A stretch of DNA of 64,000 bases, from the NCBI RefSeq assembly GCF_900187385.1, contig NZ_FYEY01000001.1, positions 5,084,001 to 5,148,000 of the forward strand. Reading direction: 5' to 3'. Source of the DNA: Streptomyces sp. 2114.4. Lineage in GTDB: Bacteria > Actinomycetota > Actinomycetes > Streptomycetales > Streptomycetaceae. The notes beneath the pieces are model-generated. The model worked only from the letters and a program-made list of their open reading frames with translations. It was not told the DNA's origin and did no database searches. Made by a program: the position numbers and the translations under genes. Each line of letters starts with the position of its first letter. Position 1 is the first letter of the stretch. Below are positions 52,511-60,222 of this stretch, piece by piece.

Positions 52511-54315
52511 CGCCCGTCCTCCGTGTCCTCGTCGTCGGCCGTGCCGTCATCCTGCCGGTCGCCGTCCGCCAGAGGGGAGGCGTCCATCGGCAGCCGCAGG
52601 GTGAAGACCGCGCCGCCCTCGGGGAGGTTGGCCGCGGTGATCTCTCCGCCGTGGATATGGGCGTTCTCCAGCGCGATCGACAGGCCCAGACCGCTGCCCT
52701 CCGACCGCGGCCGGGAGGCGCTGGCCTTGTAGAAGCGGTCGAAGACGTGCGGGAGGACTTCCTCCGGGATGCCGGGGCCGTGATCCCGTACGCGGATCAC
52801 CAGCTTCCCGCTCCCGGGCCGCCCCTCGCCCGACGCCTTTCCGGACCGCTCCGGCCCGCCGCCCTCGACACCGGCCGCCGGCTCACCGGCCTCGCCCGTA
52901 CCGCCGGCACCGCCTGAACCGCCCGCACCACCCGGGCCGCCACCGGCGGAGACGGCCGTGCTGCCCGTCCGGCCCCCGCCGTCGCCCGCCGGGCCCTCCG
53001 TGCTGACCGAGACCCGCACCGGCGAGCCACCGTGCTTGAGGGCGTTGCCGATCAGGTTCGCCAGGATCACATCGAGCCGCCGCGGATCCAGCCGGGCCAC
53101 GGTGCCGCGGTCCGCGTCCAGCTCGACCGCGTCCAGCCAGGCCCGCGCGTCGATACAGGCGGTCACCTGGTCCGCGACATCGACATCGTCCAGCACGAGA
53201 CGGGCCGTGCCCGCGTCGAAGCGGGTGACCTCCATCAGGTTCTCCACGAGGTCGTTGAGCCGCCGGGTTTCGCTGACCACCAGCTGCACGGCCGGCGCGA
53301 TCATCGGGTCGAGGGAGTCGGCCTCCTCCTCCAGCACTTCGCTGACGGCGGTGATCGCGGTCAGCGGCGTCCGCAGCTCGTGCGACATATCGGCGACGAA
53401 CCGCCGGGACGCCGCCTCACGCCCGCTCAGCTCCGCGACCCGGTGCTCCAGGCGCTCCGCCGTACGGTTGAACGTCCGGGAGAGGTCGGCGAGTTCATCG
53501 GTGCCGGTCACCCGCAGCCGGGTGTCCAGCCGCCCCTCGCCGAGCTGCCGCGCGGCATGTCCCAGCCGCTGTACGGGCCGCAGCACCGTCGTCGCCGCGG
53601 CCTGCGCCAGCAGGGCCGAGCCGACCAGCGCGAGCGCCGTGGCGATCCCCAGCGACCAGGCCAGTGAGGTGAGGTCCTGCCGCTCGGCGGCCAGGGACTT
53701 CATCATGTAGCCGGTGGGCCCGCCGCCGATCACCTTTGCCCCGGCGACGAGGTAGGGAGTGTCCCCGACCTGCTTGCGCTGCCAGTAGAGATGGTGCGCG
53801 TAGCGGTTGGACTCGTCGACCGGCCGCACCTCGTTGACCGCGCTGCGCAGCGCTGCGGGCACGTTCGTGAGTGTCAGCAGGTCCTTGTCCGTGGTGGCCG
53901 CGCAGTCCTTGCCCTCGCGGTCGACACCTATCAGGAGCACCGCGTAGTTCTGCGGCCCGGCCGCCATCTGCCGGGCGGCGTCCTGGAGTTCGGCGCACCG
54001 CGGGTGCAGCGGCAGCGACCGGGTGTTGTCCTCCAGCGCCTTGCGGAAGTCCTTGAGGACGGCGTTCTGTGTGCGGTCCAGAACGGTGTTGCGGTTGAGC
54101 CAGTACGCGATGCCCGAAGCGGAGACCGCGGCGGTCAATGCCACCAGCGCAAAGACCACGACCAGCCGCAGTCGCAGACTGGTCCAGCGCAGCAGCCCCG
54201 AGGGGCGGCCCAGCATCCGCAGCACCCGCCGGCCGGGGGCGGGCGCACCGGCACCCCCGGCCCCGTCGCCCCCGCCGTCCTCCGTCGTCGCACCGCTCGT
54301 GGAACGCCTGCTCAC
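52507..54315 (-). CDS. afsQ2: Sensor histidine kinase AfsQ2
   Basis: A 602-aa kinase partnering AfsQ1. TM1 is VVVFALVALTAAVSASGIAY, followed by an external sensor region of about 150 residues, TM2 (SLGIATALALVGSALLAQA), HAMP, the phosphoacceptor SHELRTPLTAI and N, G1 (DHGPGIPEEVLPHVF) and G2 boxes (EGSGLGLSIALENAH). Between N box and G1 there is a glycine/alanine-rich insert of about 65 residues that splits the ATP-binding domain. GTG 54315 overlaps the afsQ1 stop codon. AfsQ1/Q2 control antibiotic and nitrogen-linked genes in S. coelicolor. Confidence 0.93.
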   Translation of the reverse strand: MSRRSTSGATTEDGGGDGAGGAGAPAPGRRVLRMLGRPSGLLRWTSLRLRLVVVFALVALTAAVSASGIAYWLNRNTVLDRTQNAVLKDFRKALEDNTRSLPLHPRCAELQDAARQMAAGPQNYAVLLIGVDREGKDCAATTDKDLLTLTNVPAALRSAVNEVRPVDESNRYAHHLYWQRKQVGDTPYLVAGAKVIGGGPTGYMMKSLAAERQDLTSLAWSLGIATALALVGSALLAQAAATTVLRPVQRLGHAARQLGEGRLDTRLRVTGTDELADLSRTFNRTAERLEHRVAELSGREAASRRFVADMSHELRTPLTAITAVSEVLEEEADSLDPMIAPAVQLVVSETRRLNDLVENLMEVTRFDAGTARLVLDDVDVADQVTACIDARAWLDAVELDADRGTVARLDPRRLDVILANLIGNALKHGGSPVRVSVSTEGPAGDGGGRTGSTAVSAGGGPGGAGGSGGAGGTGEAGEPAAGVEGGGPERSGKASGEGRPGSGKLVIRVRDHGPGIPEEVLPHVFDRFYKASASRPRSEGSGLGLSIALENAHIHGGEITAANLPEGGAVFTLRLPMDASPLADGDRQDDGTADDEDTEDGR

Positions 54316-54998
54316 TGCGGCGAGTCCAGCCGGTAGCCGACGCCGCGGACCGTACGGATCAGGGTCGGGGAGGACGGTACGTCCTCCACCTTCGCGCGCA
54401 GCCGCTGCACACACGCGTCCACCAGGCGCGAGTCGCCCAGGTAGTCGTGCTCCCACACCAGCCGCAACAACTGCTGCCGGGACAGCGCCTGGCCGGGCCG
54501 GCGGCTCAGCTCCAGCAGCAACCGCAGCTCGGTCGGCGTCAGCTGCAGGTCCTCACCGTTCTTGGTCACCGTCATCGCCGACCGGTCGATCATCAGCGAG
54601 CCGAACGTCGCGGAGTCACTGGACTCACGCTCGCCACGGCGCAGTACGGCCCGGATCCGGGCGTCCAGCACCCTTCCCTGCACCGGTTTGACGACATAGT
54701 CGTCGGCGCCGGACTCCAGGCCCACCACGACATCGATATCGTCGTTACGCGCGGTGAGCAGGATGATGGGCAGCTGGTCCGTACGCCTGATCCGCCGGCA
54801 CACCTCGAAACCGTCGATGCCCGGCAGCATCACATCCAGCACGATCAGGTCCGGGCGCTGCTCGCGCAGCAGCTTCAGGCCGTCCTCGCCCGTCGCCGCG
54901 GTCACCACACGGTGACCCTGGCGCGACAGCGAGAGTTCGAGGGCCGTGCGGATGGCGTCGTCGTCCTCGATCAGCAACAGGAAAGGCACGTCGGCCAT
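54312..54998 (-). CDS. afsQ1: Response regulator AfsQ1
   Basis: A 228-aa OmpR-type regulator. The receiver domain has FLLLIEDDDAIRTALELSL, the phosphoaspartate in LIVLDVMLPGIDGFEV (D55), LLTARNDDIDVVVGLESGA and VVKPVQGRVL. The winged helix reads LTPTELRLLLELSRRPGQAL to VGYRLDSPQ. This is almost identical to the S. coelicolor AfsQ1 I remember. Divergent from sigQ, its known direct target there. The consensus AfsQ1 box is present in the gap. Confidence 0.95.
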   Translation of the reverse strand: MADVPFLLLIEDDDAIRTALELSLSRQGHRVVTAATGEDGLKLLREQRPDLIVLDVMLPGIDGFEVCRRIRRTDQLPIILLTARNDDIDVVVGLESGADDYVVKPVQGRVLDARIRAVLRRGERESSDSATFGSLMIDRSAMTVTKNGEDLQLTPTELRLLLELSRRPGQALSRQQLLRLVWEHDYLGDSRLVDACVQRLRAKVEDVPSSPTLIRTVRGVGYRLDSPQ

Positions 54999-55092
54999 TC
55001 TGGCCCATGGGACGCCGGGAGATCGACCAGTAGCGCTCTCGTACACAAGGCCCGCACCCGTGCGGCGTCCGCGACGCGCCGCACCGGCCCCT

Positions 55093-55108
55093 GTGACAGG
55101 CCTGTGAC
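55093..55108. promoter_or_regulatory. AfsQ1 box between afsQ1 and sigQ
   Basis: GTGACAGGCCTGTGAC fits GTnAC-n6-GTnAC, the AfsQ1 recognition pattern reported for S. coelicolor. It lies 95 bases from the AfsQ1 start and 125 from the SigQ start, suitable to control either side. Confidence 0.85.
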
Positions 55109-55232
55109 AGTCGGCGGACAACGCGATGAAACTGGGTTGGCAGTCTTTGGGGCATCGGGAGAGATCAACACCCGAACAGCACGAACGAACAGCACGAACC
55201 GAACGAGCTGGCTCTACGACGGGGGGCGCGAG

Positions 55233-56036
55233 ATGAACACACTGCACGGCACCACTACCAGCGCAGTTATCACGCGGCTCCATGACGTCGTCAGGACCGG
55301 CGAGAAGTCCGGTGCCGGGCGGGTCTGCACCCGCAGCATCGGCCGCCAGCGGCCGCCGTACATGGTGGCCATCGACGCCACGACGGTCACGCCGGCCGTG
55401 GCCGACGGGGGAAACCGGGGGCACGGGGGCAACGCCGCCCACGGGGGAAACAACGGGGGAGCGGAGTACGGGGAGGACACGGGGGAACGGCGTTCCGCGT
55501 CGGAGACGGCCGAGGCCGAAGCGGCCTTCACCGCCTACGTCCAGGAGCGCCGCGCCTCCCTGTACGCCACCGCCTACCACCTGACCGGCGACCGCTACGA
55601 GGCCGAGGACCTGCTGCAGAGCGCGCTGTTCTCGACCTACCGGGCGTGGGACCGGATCAGCGACAAGGCGGCGCTGGGTGGCTATCTGCGCCGCACCATG
55701 ACGAATCTGCACATCAGTGCCTGGCGCCGGCGCAAGCTCAACGAGTACCCGACCGAGGAGCTGCCGGAGACGGCGGCCGACGTGGACGCGATGCGCGGCA
55801 CCGAGCTGCGCGCCGTGCTGTGGCAGGCGCTGGTCCGGCTGCCCGAGACGCAGCGCACGATGCTGGTGCTGCGCTACTACGAGGGCCGTACGGACCCGGA
55901 GATCGCGGACATTCTCGACATCAGTGTCGGCACGGTGAAGTCGAGCATCTGGCGCGCCCTGCGCCGGCTGCGCGAGGACGAAGCCCTCAGCTTCGGCCGT
56001 GACGAGGAAGAGTCCTTCGGCGAGCTGGTGGCCTGA
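55233..56036 (+). CDS. sigQ: ECF sigma factor SigQ
   Basis: A 267-aa SigE-family ECF sigma factor. Residues 1-95 are variable with a Gly/Asn/His-rich stretch (GGNRGHGGNAAHGGNNGG). Region 2 follows (YVQERRASLYATAYHLTGDR, EAEDLLQSALFSTYRAWD, LRRTMTNLHISAWRRRKLN) and region 4 (LPETQRTMLVLRYYEGRTDP, EIADILDISVGTVKSSIWRA). It is divergent from afsQ1 and has an AfsQ1 box. In S. coelicolor SigQ counteracts AfsQ1 in antibiotic control. Confidence 0.94.
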   Translation: MNTLHGTTTSAVITRLHDVVRTGEKSGAGRVCTRSIGRQRPPYMVAIDATTVTPAVADGGNRGHGGNAAHGGNNGGAEYGEDTGERRSASETAEAEAAFTAYVQERRASLYATAYHLTGDRYEAEDLLQSALFSTYRAWDRISDKAALGGYLRRTMTNLHISAWRRRKLNEYPTEELPETAADVDAMRGTELRAVLWQALVRLPETQRTMLVLRYYEGRTDPEIADILDISVGTVKSSIWRALRRLREDEALSFGRDEEESFGELVA

Positions 56037-56041
56037 GGATC

Positions 56042-56136
56042 GGGGGAGCCCGAAAGGGATCGGGGGAACCGGGGGAACGCCCGAGGGGGTAAAGGGGATA
56101 ACGGGGATACGGGGGAAAGTACGGGGGCACGGGGGA
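56042..56136 (+). repeat. G-run-rich block downstream of sigQ
   Basis: About ten runs of three to five G on the plus strand, separated by short spacers (GGGGGAACCGGGGGAACG and similar). It could form G-quadruplexes in the 3' part of the sigQ transcript. It lies between the stop codon and the terminator hairpin. Confidence 0.65.
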
Positions 56137-56140
56137 AGAG

Positions 56141-56190
56141 GAAGCGGGTTCGGGCGGCCGGGGGGTCTGTCCGAACCCGCTTCTTCGTGT
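56141..56190 (+). terminator. Hairpin terminator after sigQ
   Basis: GAAGCGGGTTCGG (56141-56153) pairs with CCGAACCCGCTTC (56171-56183), followed by TTCGTGT. The 13-bp stem is perfect. Confidence 0.8.
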
Positions 56191-56205
56191 GTGCGGCCCT
56201 GGTCC

Positions 56206-56270
56206 GGTGCGGCCCCGGCCCCCGGTGCGGCCCCGGCCCGGTGCGGGCCCGGCCCGGTGCGGGCCCGGCG
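56206..56270. repeat. Short GGTGCGGSCCCGGCC tandem repeats
   Basis: Four near-identical copies of about 16 bp, GGTGCGG(C/G)CCCGGCC, before the end of the uridine-kinase-like gene. Probably slippage-derived filler. Confidence 0.65.
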
Positions 56271-56289
56271 GCGCCCGGCCGCCGGCCCG

Positions 56290-57006
56290 CTACGCGCCGA
56301 CCGTGTCCGCCGCCCGCGCCGCCGATATACGGGCCAGGGCCTCCGGCTTGGCGCAGGGGTGTGCGCCCAGCGCGATGTGCCGGGTGACGACGGACCGCTC
56401 GTTGCGCAGCAGGCGCAGGCCCCGGCGGACGAGGTACGGGGCCGACTTGCGGCCCTCGCGCAGATCCCGTGCCAGCCGGCGGCGGAAGGTGGTGGTGGGG
56501 TGGCCGCGCAGGCACAGCGCGTCGGCCAGCAGCCCCGCCGCACGGCAGTCCGCGATGACATCGGCGGCGAAGATGCCCTCCGCGATGAACAGCGGGGCGC
56601 CGCCGAGGTCGAGCCCCGACACGCCGACCCGGGCGCTGGCCGCGATGTCGTAGACCGGAACGTCGGTGCGCCCCGAACGGCACAGTGCGCCGATGGCCGC
56701 GACCGCGGCGGTGGCGTCCCAGGACAGCGGCGCGTCCCAGTCGGCGCCGCCGCCGTCGGGCAGTTGCGGCAGCGTCGGGTCCGTCTCCTCCTTGTAGAAG
56801 TCGTCGAGACGGAGGACGGGCAGTCCGCTGCGGGCGGCCAGGGACGTCTTGCCGGAGCCCGAGGGGCCGGTCAGCAAAATGACCCGGGCGCGGGTGCCTC
56901 CCTGCTCATGGGGGTCTCCCCGCTCGGGCGAAGCCGGCTGCGGGGGAGGGTCCGAGAGCGCGGGGGAGGGCGGCGGCTGGGTGGGGGAGTGGGAGCTCAC
57001 GGGCAC
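56290..57006 (-). CDS. Uridine kinase-like P-loop protein
   Basis: A 238-aa kinase-like protein. VILLTGPSGSGKTSLAARSG is the Walker A segment at about residue 42-61, VLRLDDFYKEETDPTLPQLP holds the family's DDFY motif, WDAPLSWD the substrate site, and FIAEGIFAADVIADCRAAG follows. It phosphorylates uridine or cytidine if active, completing nucleoside salvage. The N-terminal 40 residues are proline-rich. GTG 57006 is a best guess; GTG 57000 is close by. Confidence 0.85.
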   Translation of the reverse strand: MPVSSHSPTQPPPSPALSDPPPQPASPERGDPHEQGGTRARVILLTGPSGSGKTSLAARSGLPVLRLDDFYKEETDPTLPQLPDGGGADWDAPLSWDATAAVAAIGALCRSGRTDVPVYDIAASARVGVSGLDLGGAPLFIAEGIFAADVIADCRAAGLLADALCLRGHPTTTFRRRLARDLREGRKSAPYLVRRGLRLLRNERSVVTRHIALGAHPCAKPEALARISAARAADTVGA

Positions 57007-57157
57007 CCATTGTCGCGTATGGGGCCGTGTGGGGTACCCCGGGCGCGCAAGGTGGATCGACTCCCTCCCGCTCAACTACGCTACGGAGTCAATCGATTAC
57101 GCTGCTGCTCTCGCTCGTGCAGCGCCTCGACCCCTCCGAATCCCCAGGCAGGTGCCC

Positions 57158-57556
57158 ATGCCCTCCCATGCACGTCTCAAGTCCAGCCGCATTCCGCGCA
57201 CGTTGCTGCGGGCGGGACTGGTGATCTCCGCGGCCGGTGCCGCGATCGCGGCGGGCGGTGCGGCCACGGCGTCCGCCGCGCCCGCTGCCGCGGAACGCAG
57301 CGCCGACACCGGCGCCACCGCCTCGGCACTGACCGGCGCACTGCTGAACTCCGCGGCCGGCCTCGGCGCGGTCAAGAACCTCCCGGTGAACCCGCTGGCC
57401 AACACCCCCGTCAACCCACTGGCCAACACCGTCAGCACCCAGATCGCCGACTTCAAGCCGCTGAGCACGTCGCTGCTGACCGGCGCGCTCGCGAACGGCG
57501 GCGCGCTCAAGGACCTGCCGCTGGTGGGGCCGTTGACGAAGGTGCTGCCGGGCTGA
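57158..57556 (+). CDS. Small secreted protein with NPLAN repeats
   Basis: A 132-aa exported protein. The signal peptide has LVISAAGAAIAAGGAATASA with cleavage at ASA-AP. The mature part is low-complexity with an imperfect VNPLANTPVNPLANT repeat and LPLVGPLTKVLPG at its end. No enzymatic motif. Similar in style to the small secreted protein at 50.5 kb. ATG 57158 follows AGGCAGG; GTG 57152 is an alternative. Confidence 0.8.
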   Translation: MPSHARLKSSRIPRTLLRAGLVISAAGAAIAAGGAATASAAPAAAERSADTGATASALTGALLNSAAGLGAVKNLPVNPLANTPVNPLANTVSTQIADFKPLSTSLLTGALANGGALKDLPLVGPLTKVLPG

Positions 57557-57582
57557 GGGACGGCACGGGCGGCGGGCGCCGA

Positions 57583-57642
57583 CGGCCGCGTTCGCCGCCC
57601 GTGCCGGCCGCGTTCGCCGCCCGTGCCGGCCGCGTTCGCCGC
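57583..57642. repeat. 22-bp tandem repeat, 2.7 perfect copies
   Basis: CGGCCGCGTTCGCCGCCCGT plus GC is repeated exactly at 57583 and 57605, with a partial third copy from 57627. It lies in the gap between the converging secreted-protein gene and PH-like paralogue. Confidence 0.85.
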
Positions 57643-57699
57643 GGGGCCGGTTGCGCCCGCTGCCATGCCGGTGCGCGCCCGCCGTCGTGCCGGTCCCGG

Positions 57700-58401
57700 T
57701 CAGCGCCCGTGGAAGGCCGTGACCATCGCCTGCATGTCCTCCTGGAGTGAACAGCACAGCGCGAGCCATGAGCCGTCGACGAAGACCAGATCGAAGCGGC
57801 CGCGGGGGAACGTCGTGCGCGGTCTGGGCCGCAGCTCCGCGATGTTCGAGAGCTGTACCTGGGCGGCGACTTCCAGCTCGGGCTCGCGCTCCCGCCACCC
57901 GGTGGCCTGGTCCGTCAGGACGAACAGCCGCCGGTCGGTGAGCGCCTGGTGTCGCGGCGAGCCACCCGCGTTGGTGACCTGGACGAGGAACCGGCCGGCC
58001 ATGCTGGTCCAGCTGCCCTCCATGGGCTTGCCGTAGATCATCCGCTCGGTGGCGTCGTCGAGGGCGTCCTCGATGTTCTCCTGGGCCTCGTTCAGGTTCT
58101 CCGCGAGGTTTCCGGCGGCGCGCGTCAGCCGGTGGTTGACCAGCCCGTTGTCGAGCAGCCGGCCGCCGGTCGGACGGCTGGGGGCGGGCGCCCCGCCGGA
58201 GGGCTGCGTCGCTTTGTCGAGGACGGCGCCCAGCGCCCCGAGGAGCCCCTTCCCGCGCGGCGCCGACCGCTTTCGCGGGGCGCGCAGGTGGGCGGGGAGG
58301 AACGGGAGATTCGGGTACACCTGGTACCCGCGGGCCTCCCACAGGATCTCGCCGGGGTGGAGGAACCGGCGGCAGGGCGTGGCGTGGTCGGTCTTCGGCA
58401 A
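57700..58401 (-). CDS. Unknown protein, PH-like paralogue A
   Basis: A 233-aa soluble protein with no named family to me. Its C-terminal half shares SMAGRFLVQVTNAGGSPRHQ, then ALTDRRLFVL and RGRFDLVFVDGSWLAL with its neighbour. The pattern A-L-T-D-R-R-L is typical of bacterial PH-like (bPH) domains. The N-terminal half has HPGEILWEARGYQVYPNLPF and a proline-rich linker. Its ATG lies 28 bases beyond the neighbour's stop. Confidence 0.72.
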   Translation of the reverse strand: MPKTDHATPCRRFLHPGEILWEARGYQVYPNLPFLPAHLRAPRKRSAPRGKGLLGALGAVLDKATQPSGGAPAPSRPTGGRLLDNGLVNHRLTRAAGNLAENLNEAQENIEDALDDATERMIYGKPMEGSWTSMAGRFLVQVTNAGGSPRHQALTDRRLFVLTDQATGWREREPELEVAAQVQLSNIAELRPRPRTTFPRGRFDLVFVDGSWLALCCSLQEDMQAMVTAFHGR

Positions 58402-58428
58402 CGTGGTCAGCTTCCTTGGCTCACGGGC

Positions 58429-59100
58429 TCAGACGCCCTGGTTGAAGACCGCGACGAACCGCTCCATGCGCTCCCGCGACAGGCTGCCCAGGGCGATCCA
58501 CGAGCCGTCGACGAACGTGACATCGAACCGCCCCCGGCTGATGACCTTCGAATGCGCCGTGAACCGGGCGAGGTGCGTACGGGGCACCGCCACGCCGAAG
58601 CCCCACTGCGGGGCGGGGTTCCGCCGGCTCGTGCTGTGGTTCACCAGCAGGATCAGCCGGCGGTCGGTCAGCGCCTGGCGCTCGGGGTCGCCGCCCGCGT
58701 TGGTCAGATCGACCAGGAAGCGCCCGGCCATGCTGTGCCGGCCGCCGTCCATGACGGTGCCCCAGATCGCCCGCTCGGCCGCCCGGTCGGCGAAGTGCTC
58801 CAGGCCGGTCGCGGCATTCTCGACCCGGTCGCCGACGCGGTCCACGGTCCGGATCAACGGGTTGTTGACCACGCGGCTGCCGCCCATGGCCTCCAGAGGA
58901 CGGCTCACCTTGCCCAGCACGCTCCCCAGCGCGCCCCGTACCCGCTGTTCGAGCGCGGACGGAGGGGGCGGGGTATGCGGCGTTCGCAGCTGGGCTGGGA
59001 CGGCGGGCAGCGCCGAGTTCGCGTAGTGGTCCAGGGCGACGATCAGCCGTTCCCCCGGCTGGAGAAAGGGCTGGAAACAGCCGCGGTAGTCCGGTCGCAT
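58429..59100 (-). CDS. Unknown protein, PH-like paralogue B
   Basis: A 223-aa protein paralogous to the downstream gene: SMAGRFLVDLTNAGGDPERQ, then ALTDRRLILLV and RGRFDVTFVDGSWIAL. Its N terminus (FQPFLQPGERLIVALDHYAN) also resembles the partner's. Tandem duplication with moderate divergence; the linker differs in length. Possible membrane-lipid or protein binding through a bPH fold. First gene of the pair. Confidence 0.72.
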   Translation of the reverse strand: MRPDYRGCFQPFLQPGERLIVALDHYANSALPAVPAQLRTPHTPPPPSALEQRVRGALGSVLGKVSRPLEAMGGSRVVNNPLIRTVDRVGDRVENAATGLEHFADRAAERAIWGTVMDGGRHSMAGRFLVDLTNAGGDPERQALTDRRLILLVNHSTSRRNPAPQWGFGVAVPRTHLARFTAHSKVISRGRFDVTFVDGSWIALGSLSRERMERFVAVFNQGV

Positions 59101-59260
59101 CCGGCGCGGTTCCTCTCGTGGGGGCAGGGGTGGTCAGCCGAACGGGTCGTCGGGATCGCGGGGTTGCCGGGCGACGGCCGGGCGGGCGGCCGACCGGGAT
59201 GCCGGCCGGGATGCCGTCGTCGTGCGGCGGGTCAATAGTAGTTAAAGATGCGGACAGCAG

Positions 59261-59292
59261 TGTGGGGCCCCGCACAAAAGCGGGGCCCCACA
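59261..59292 (-). terminator. Hairpin terminator after the deoC-aldehyde dehydrogenase operon
   Basis: GTGGGGCCCCGC (59262-59273) and GCGGGGCCCCAC (59280-59291) with loop ACAAAA. It lies 64 bases beyond the end of the short aldehyde dehydrogenase gene, on that operon's downstream side. Confidence 0.8.
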
Positions 59293-59355
59293 AGGGCATT
59301 GGCGACGGTGCGCCGTAAGACCGCCGGAACGGGCCGGCGTAGCGCCCGAGCAGGC

Positions 59356-60222
59356 CTAAACGCCCATCGGGTGCCACACCGTCTTCGTCTCCAGGAAGCT
59401 CAGCAGGCGGCCGGTGCCGGGGTCGGCGGTCCAGTTCACCGTCCCCGGGCGGAGCACCCGCTTGAGGTTGTCGGCCGCGGCCTTCTCCAGCTCCGTCGCC
59501 AGCTCGTCGCCGGCACCTGCGAGATCGAGGGCATTGACGTCCTGGTGGGCGGCGAGCGGAGCGCCCAGCTCCGCTGTACGGCCCGAGAGGATGTTGATCA
59601 CACCGCCCGGGAGATCGGACGTGGCGAGCACCTCGGCCAGCGAGAGCGCGGGCAGCGGGGCGCCCTCGGCGGCCGCCACGACCACGGTGTTGCCGGTGAC
59701 GATCGCCGGGGCGATCACCGAGACCAGGCCGAGGAACGACGAGTCCTGGGGGGCCAGGACCGCGACCACACCGGTCGGCTCGGGGGCGGAGAGGTTGAAG
59801 TACGGGCCGGCCACGGGGTTGGCGGCGCCGGCGATCTGGGCGACCTTGTCGGACCAGCCCGCGTACCAGACCCAGCGGTCGATGGCCGCGTCCACCTGCG
59901 CCGTCGCCTTCGCCTTGGACAGGCCCTCGGCGGCGGCCACCTCGGCGGTGAACTGGTCGCGGCGGCCCTCCAGCATCTCGGCGACGCGGTAGAGGATCTG
60001 GCCGCGGTTGTAGGCCGTGGCGCCCGACCAGCCGCCGAACGCCTTACGGGCGGCGACCACCGCGTCCCGGGCGTCCTTGCGGGAGGCCAGCGGCGCGTTG
60101 GCGAGCCATGCGCCCTTGGAGTCGGTCACTTCGTACACCCGCCCGCTCTCGGACCGGGGGAACTTGCCCCCGACGTACAGCTTGTAGGTCTTGAGCACAC
60201 TCAAGCGGTCAACAGTGTTCAT
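59356..60222 (-). CDS. Truncated aldehyde dehydrogenase-like protein, no catalytic half
   Basis: A 288-aa protein equal to the N-terminal NAD-binding half of aldehyde dehydrogenases: TYKLYVGGKFPRSESGRVYE, VAARKAFGGWSGATAYNRG, VVAVLAPQDSSFLGLV and GGVINILSGRTAELGAPLAA. The catalytic cysteine and the ELGG glutamate region are missing, so it cannot be a normal enzyme. It overlaps the full-length ALDH by one base (ATGA) and is shorter by 195 residues. Such a pair equals the two halves of ALDH16. Role is probably structural. Confidence 0.85.
   Translation of the reverse strand: MNTVDRLSVLKTYKLYVGGKFPRSESGRVYEVTDSKGAWLANAPLASRKDARDAVVAARKAFGGWSGATAYNRGQILYRVAEMLEGRRDQFTAEVAAAEGLSKAKATAQVDAAIDRWVWYAGWSDKVAQIAGAANPVAGPYFNLSAPEPTGVVAVLAPQDSSFLGLVSVIAPAIVTGNTVVVAAAEGAPLPALSLAEVLATSDLPGGVINILSGRTAELGAPLAAHQDVNALDLAGAGDELATELEKAAADNLKRVLRPGTVNWTADPGTGRLLSFLETKTVWHPMGV

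Noticed and set aside
54999..56561. Long N-terminal extension of AfsQ1 across the sigQ gene
   Set aside because: The receiver domain starts at the ATG at 54998. The extension is antisense to SigQ.
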